In this document: positions 60,940 through 64,000 of the stretch, in pieces
How the letters are laid out: each line of letters starts with the position of its first letter
How positions within the stretch are numbered: position 1 is the first letter of the stretch
Source of the DNA: Symsagittifera roscoffensis
Taxonomy: Eukaryota; Xenacoelomorpha; Acoela; Convolutidae
Length of the DNA: 64,000 nt
Reading direction: 5' to 3'
Assembly: GCF_963678635.1 (NCBI RefSeq)
Contig: NC_087070.1
Coordinates: forward strand, 27,034,057 to 27,098,056
Notes under the pieces: generated by a model
Told to the model about the DNA's origin: nothing
Databases searched by the model: none
The model's input: the letters and a program-made list of their open reading frames with translations, nothing else
Translations under genes and position numbers: made by a program

Positions 60940-61240
60940 ACCATTCCCTATCTTAATACATTGGGAAACCTATTTCTTATGTTAATACAGTGAATTTCTA
61001 ACCCTTATACATAGAGATATCTATACTATCCTAATACATGGGAAATCTAAACACTATCTTATAACATGGTAAGATCGGGCGCCAAAAAGTTTCTAAAACT
61101 TACCATCTCAAACCTTACTATCTTAATTAGGAAACCTATTCCCTATCTTATTACTTAGGAAATCTATTCCCTATCTTAAGACATAGCTTGGAGACAGTAT
61201 ACTATATTCCCTATCTTAATACATGGGGGTCTCCATTCCC
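60940..61240. repeat. expanded ~30-bp minirepeat at the array end
   Basis: The minirepeat of the unit continues beyond the end of the unit homology with more copies (ccctatcttaatacatggg and variants) than in any other unit, up to a poly-C run. Array homology ends inside it. Confidence 0.7.
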
Positions 61241-61251
61241 CCCCCCCCCCC
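61238..61251 (+). repeat. 14-base poly-C run
   Basis: Fourteen consecutive C in otherwise AT-rich DNA, at the boundary between the minirepeats and the retrotransposon remnant. Length may be unreliable if it came from sequencing or assembly. Confidence 0.9.
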
Positions 61252-61623
61252 TCCCTACTCTCTCACCAACATATAATTCTAACTTAACATAACAAGAAAT
61301 CCAAACTCCACACTTTGTAAACGTAAAATTAGTCGAAACACTACCTACCAGAACAAAACAAAGTATTTTCCCTATTCATCTAACACTTACAACACCACAT
61401 AATAAAAATAATATTCCCTTTCTATCAATGACATTACAATCAACAGTCAAACTATCAGCCGTTCCGAAATATTCCCATATGTTTTATCAATAAATAGATC
61501 AATAACTAAAAAACGACCACCTAACAAGCAGATACACTCAGATGGAAAAACCTTTGTAAACCATAACTATAATTGTTTCGCTAATATTAACATTAGTAAT
61601 CCAACACCAAGACCACTCTAAAC
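61252..61623. other. upstream region of the gag-like remnant
   Basis: About 370 bp of AT-rich sequence with no frame. It would be LTR or 5' leader of the following retrotransposon, but no second LTR lies in the window to compare with. Confidence 0.4.
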
Positions 61624-62640
61624 AATGCAAAATCAATCACAAGAACTCAATTATATACAACAGGCACCGAAACTAATATCTCAATCTGTAAATTTTAACG
61701 ATAAAAGAAAACCTCAGACCGACAAAACAAAAAAAAACATTTTTCAACAAAAATAACAACCCAACAAACAAACTCATAAGAAACCAACCACACTACTCTG
61801 AAGATGGAGTATACTTTCATCAAAACCAACAACAGTATAATAACAACCAACAAAAAAATCACTGGAATAATATCGATCAACCAGATACAATCACAAAATT
61901 ATACAGATACCCAATGTTACCAACCCGAATCAATGAGAAACGAAATCCCATTACCTTATTAATTACATGAAATTGCAAAAAAATCAGTTCACAAACTTTA
62001 CACAAATACCAAACACAACAGAATCACTCCAAATGACAATGAACCCATGCCTTATGGGTGGATCATCCATAAAATATAAAAAACCACTAATGGTATTTAC
62101 AGGAACAGATCCTGAATAGTTAGAAGACTACTTAAATGCGGTAACAGCCAACTTAATCATAAAAAAATGCCCAGAACCTATAAATACACCCCTACATCAA
62201 AACTGGATTCACAGACACACAGCATTAATACAAACCACGCTCGATGGCGTAGATCAAAAATGGTTCCATAGAAATTAAATACGATTGGAAACAATTTACA
62301 CCAGAACAAAAAAATTCGACTCCGAACGAAATATACAACATCGAAGAGTTTTATGCAACTAAATTCATAGACGTTCAATTAAAACAATAGAACAACTCGC
62401 AGTAAGAATCAAAATTTAGTGAAAAAATCTTATTCTCACAATACACAGAATTACAAAACAAAATGACCGAAATTCTAATGATCACTTTAACACAATTAAG
62501 AAAAATTGCAATAAAAGAGAGAGCATCACATCCATCAACAATCCGAGAACCCGATGAAGATTTCTGAAAAGTAGAAGACAAAGTAGAACAAGTTGAAATC
62601 ACAATGAAAGAGGAAACAGAAAACTTAAAACTACAATAAT
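61624..62640 (+). pseudogene. gypsy-like retrotransposon Gag, decayed
   Basis: From ATG 61,624 the Gln/Asn-rich start MQNQSQELNYIQQAPK is followed, after a frameshift near 61,757, by SEDGVYFHQNQQQYNN and DQPDTITKLYRYPMLPTRIN. The capsid-like part follows: FTGTDPE, DYLNAVTANLI, INTPLHQNWIHRHTALIQTT and LDGVDQKWF, typical of the helical Gag domain of Ty3/gypsy elements. It then runs through KMTEILMITLTQLRKIAIKE and DKVEQVEITMKEETENLKLQ. At least six stops or frame changes. A different family from pol remnants A and B, or at least not joined to them. Confidence 0.75.
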
Positions 62641-63420
62641 TAAAAAATAATTAAACAACAACTTCACATTAATAATATTCAAGACTCCGACAACGAGTTA
62701 GCAGAAAAAATTACTCAAATCGTAAATATCTGTGAAAAGAACCCAAACTTTAGAGGCAAACCTTCAATCAAAAAATAGTGTAACAATTGCCGCAGATATG
62801 GACATAGCATTGCTGAATACAGACAAAAAGAGCAAGATAATTTAAACATAACACCCAAATACAAAGAATCAAACAAATCTTCTTATCAATACATGAAAAA
62901 AAATCAGAGTTTAATGAACAAAGACATTCGGAGTAATATTAACTCATGAAAACCACTTCCCAATAGCTATAGAAATGACGGATCAGAATCCCCGTATTCT
63001 TATAATTTTCGCGGAAGATCACCACATCAAAGAAACTCAGAAAACTATTCACAAAACAGATATAGCAGATCAATTACTCAAAGTACACAGTATCGAAATA
63101 ATTACTCGAGATCAAATTCTAATAGAAGAAAACACTCAAACTATAGCAGAAATTGCTCATATTCAAACCTTCGGAATTGAAACTGATCCAATGATTGCTC
63201 AAGAAACTATTCAGACAACTGCAATCGAAATTATTTAAATAATCGTAACAAAAATTACTCTAACAAAAGATCACGAAACTATCAAAACAATAGACCGTAA
63301 AATAATAGTTATAACAAAAGATCCCATGAAAATTCTAGAAATAGAAACAACAACTATAAAAACAGATCAACAAATAAATTATTCTCAATCACTGTATCGG
63401 AACAACTCACAATAATCAAA
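62641..63420 (+). pseudogene. gypsy-like retrotransposon nucleocapsid region
   Basis: A zinc knuckle of the CX2CX4HX4C type is at 62,779-62,820 (CNNCRRYGHSIAEY), with the last Cys replaced by Tyr and a TAG two codons before the first Cys. Beyond it, one frame (about 62,995-63,180) encodes an Arg/Ser/Asn/Tyr-rich RNA-binding tail (FRGRSPHQRN, QNRYSRS, YRNNYSRSNSNRRK). The longer open frame at 62,975-63,238 is a shadow of this region in the wrong frame. Confidence 0.7.
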
Positions 63421-63479
63421 TAGATAAAATCAAAACAACAGAAGTAGTAAACCAAAATATCAAAGACAAATCAATTAAG

Positions 63480-64000
63480 TACAAATTATAAATGAAAAAA
63501 GCCCAGACCCTCCGGGTGTTGACAACACAGAAACTTCAGAACTGCAACTTAACCATATACACTGTGAAAACACAGATGCCGAAAGTGAAACAGACAACAC
63601 CTTAGGTATTAACATGCTTAGAATCGAACAACAATACGAAACACCAAACGAATCGAATTATTACCAGAATTATTATCCTAATACAGATCCTCAAGAGCAA
63701 AGAAACAGCCAACAAAACACAAATCACACTCCTCATATAATTGAAAATAATTCAAGTATGAATAATATATACCAGAATACAACAAATAAAATATCACCGC
63801 CTCAAAAAAAATTGGACAATTCCACTCGTTTTGGAAAGTTCCGAAAACAAATATTTTCAACTGCAGATCTTGAAATAGATTTTTTAATCAACTTCGGCGC
63901 AGAATGAAAAATTATTAACATTCCTACATGGAATGAAATTCGCAATCTATACCCAAAAAATTTCTCTTACAAAACTTCCAGTAAACTAGCCACTGCACAA
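63480..64000 (+). pseudogene. gypsy-like retrotransposon linker and protease start
   Basis: The open piece at 63,614-63,907 (LRIEQQYETPNESNYYQNYY ...) is a Gln/Asn-rich linker. After a frameshift near 63,838 it reads into EIDFLINFGAE. That is where the aspartic protease motif D-S/T-G is expected; here Asp is Asn and Ser is Phe, followed by a TGA. Downstream letters NIPTWNEIRNLYPKN continue to the window edge. The protease would be inactive. The rest of pol lies outside. Confidence 0.7.

Larger units (their letters stand above)
57501..61060 (+). repeat. 5.16-kb unit array, copy 5 (3' truncated)
   Basis: Collinear with copy 3 from the 121-codon frame to the minirepeats, then homology ends. It has its own small duplication in the repeat-cluster flank (atttttcgaggctattcaac twice, 58,508-58,549). 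The minus-strand and PC4-like genes are absent. Noncoding between 58,860 and 60,940, with an AT dinucleotide tract near 59,423. Confidence 0.9.

Noticed and set aside
39896-61060. Assigning the unit to a named virus or Polinton family
   Set aside because: No polymerase, integrase, Rep, capsid or packaging ATPase was seen; C2H2 and PC4-like domains alone are not diagnostic.
60940-61260. Telomeric repeat
   Set aside because: The minirepeat is ~30 bp and degenerate, does not match TTAGG-, TTAGGG- or TTAGGC-type repeats, and is internal.
62975-63238. 87-codon frame in the Gag region
   Set aside because: The neighbouring frame gives the expected Arg/Ser/Asn-rich nucleocapsid tail; this one is its shadow.

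Overview
This is eukaryotic, very AT-rich, repeat-dominated DNA from an animal genome, most likely an invertebrate. The evidence is a spliced-exon acceptor, decayed Ty3/gypsy-type retrotransposon genes, a hAT-type MITE with an 8-bp target-site duplication, and tens of kilobases of satellite. I cannot name the species. No bacterial gene, CRISPR array, tRNA or rRNA was seen, and almost every coding-like stretch is broken.

Layout. (1) 1-27,646 is one satellite array built from related ~166-bp subunits, each opening with an ATCTCGRAAACTA-like box. Four subunit types (A-B-C-D) make a ~664-675-bp tetramer, reshuffled into higher-order periods of 1,424, 2,088, 1,037, 1,478, 1,132, 675, 595 and 3,292 bp. 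(2) 27,652-37,092 holds four ~777-bp LTRs. The first is a solo LTR inside satellite; the other three enclose two decayed Ty3/gypsy pol remnants that both lack gag, protease and most of the reverse transcriptase. (3) 37,093-39,897 holds a 423-bp hAT-like MITE, then a 1.9-kb foldback with 411-bp inverted arms. Between the arms lie a minus-strand exon resembling the C-terminal end of the replicative helicase subunit MCM3 and an old LTR fragment. (4) 39,896-~61,060 is a tandem array of five copies of a >=5.16-kb unit that I do not recognise. The unit carries a C2H2 zinc-finger reading frame, a two-exon gene with a PC4-like (ssDNA-binding transcription coactivator) domain, a divergent minus-strand gene whose stop codon overlaps AATAAA, a decayed 121-codon frame, and a cluster of ATTCTGATTGG repeats at ~54-bp spacing. 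(5) 61,624-64,000 is the decayed gag-to-protease part of a gypsy-like retrotransposon that runs off the window.

The unit array in (4) is the best candidate for something undescribed. It is multi-gene, small, tandemly repeated, has an iteron-like cluster, and encodes a putative ssDNA-binding protein, as a chromosomally trapped concatemer of a small DNA element might. Only copy 1 keeps an open PC4-like gene; copies 2-4 share the same disabling changes, so the array grew from an already dead copy. A host-gene tandem amplification remains the main alternative.
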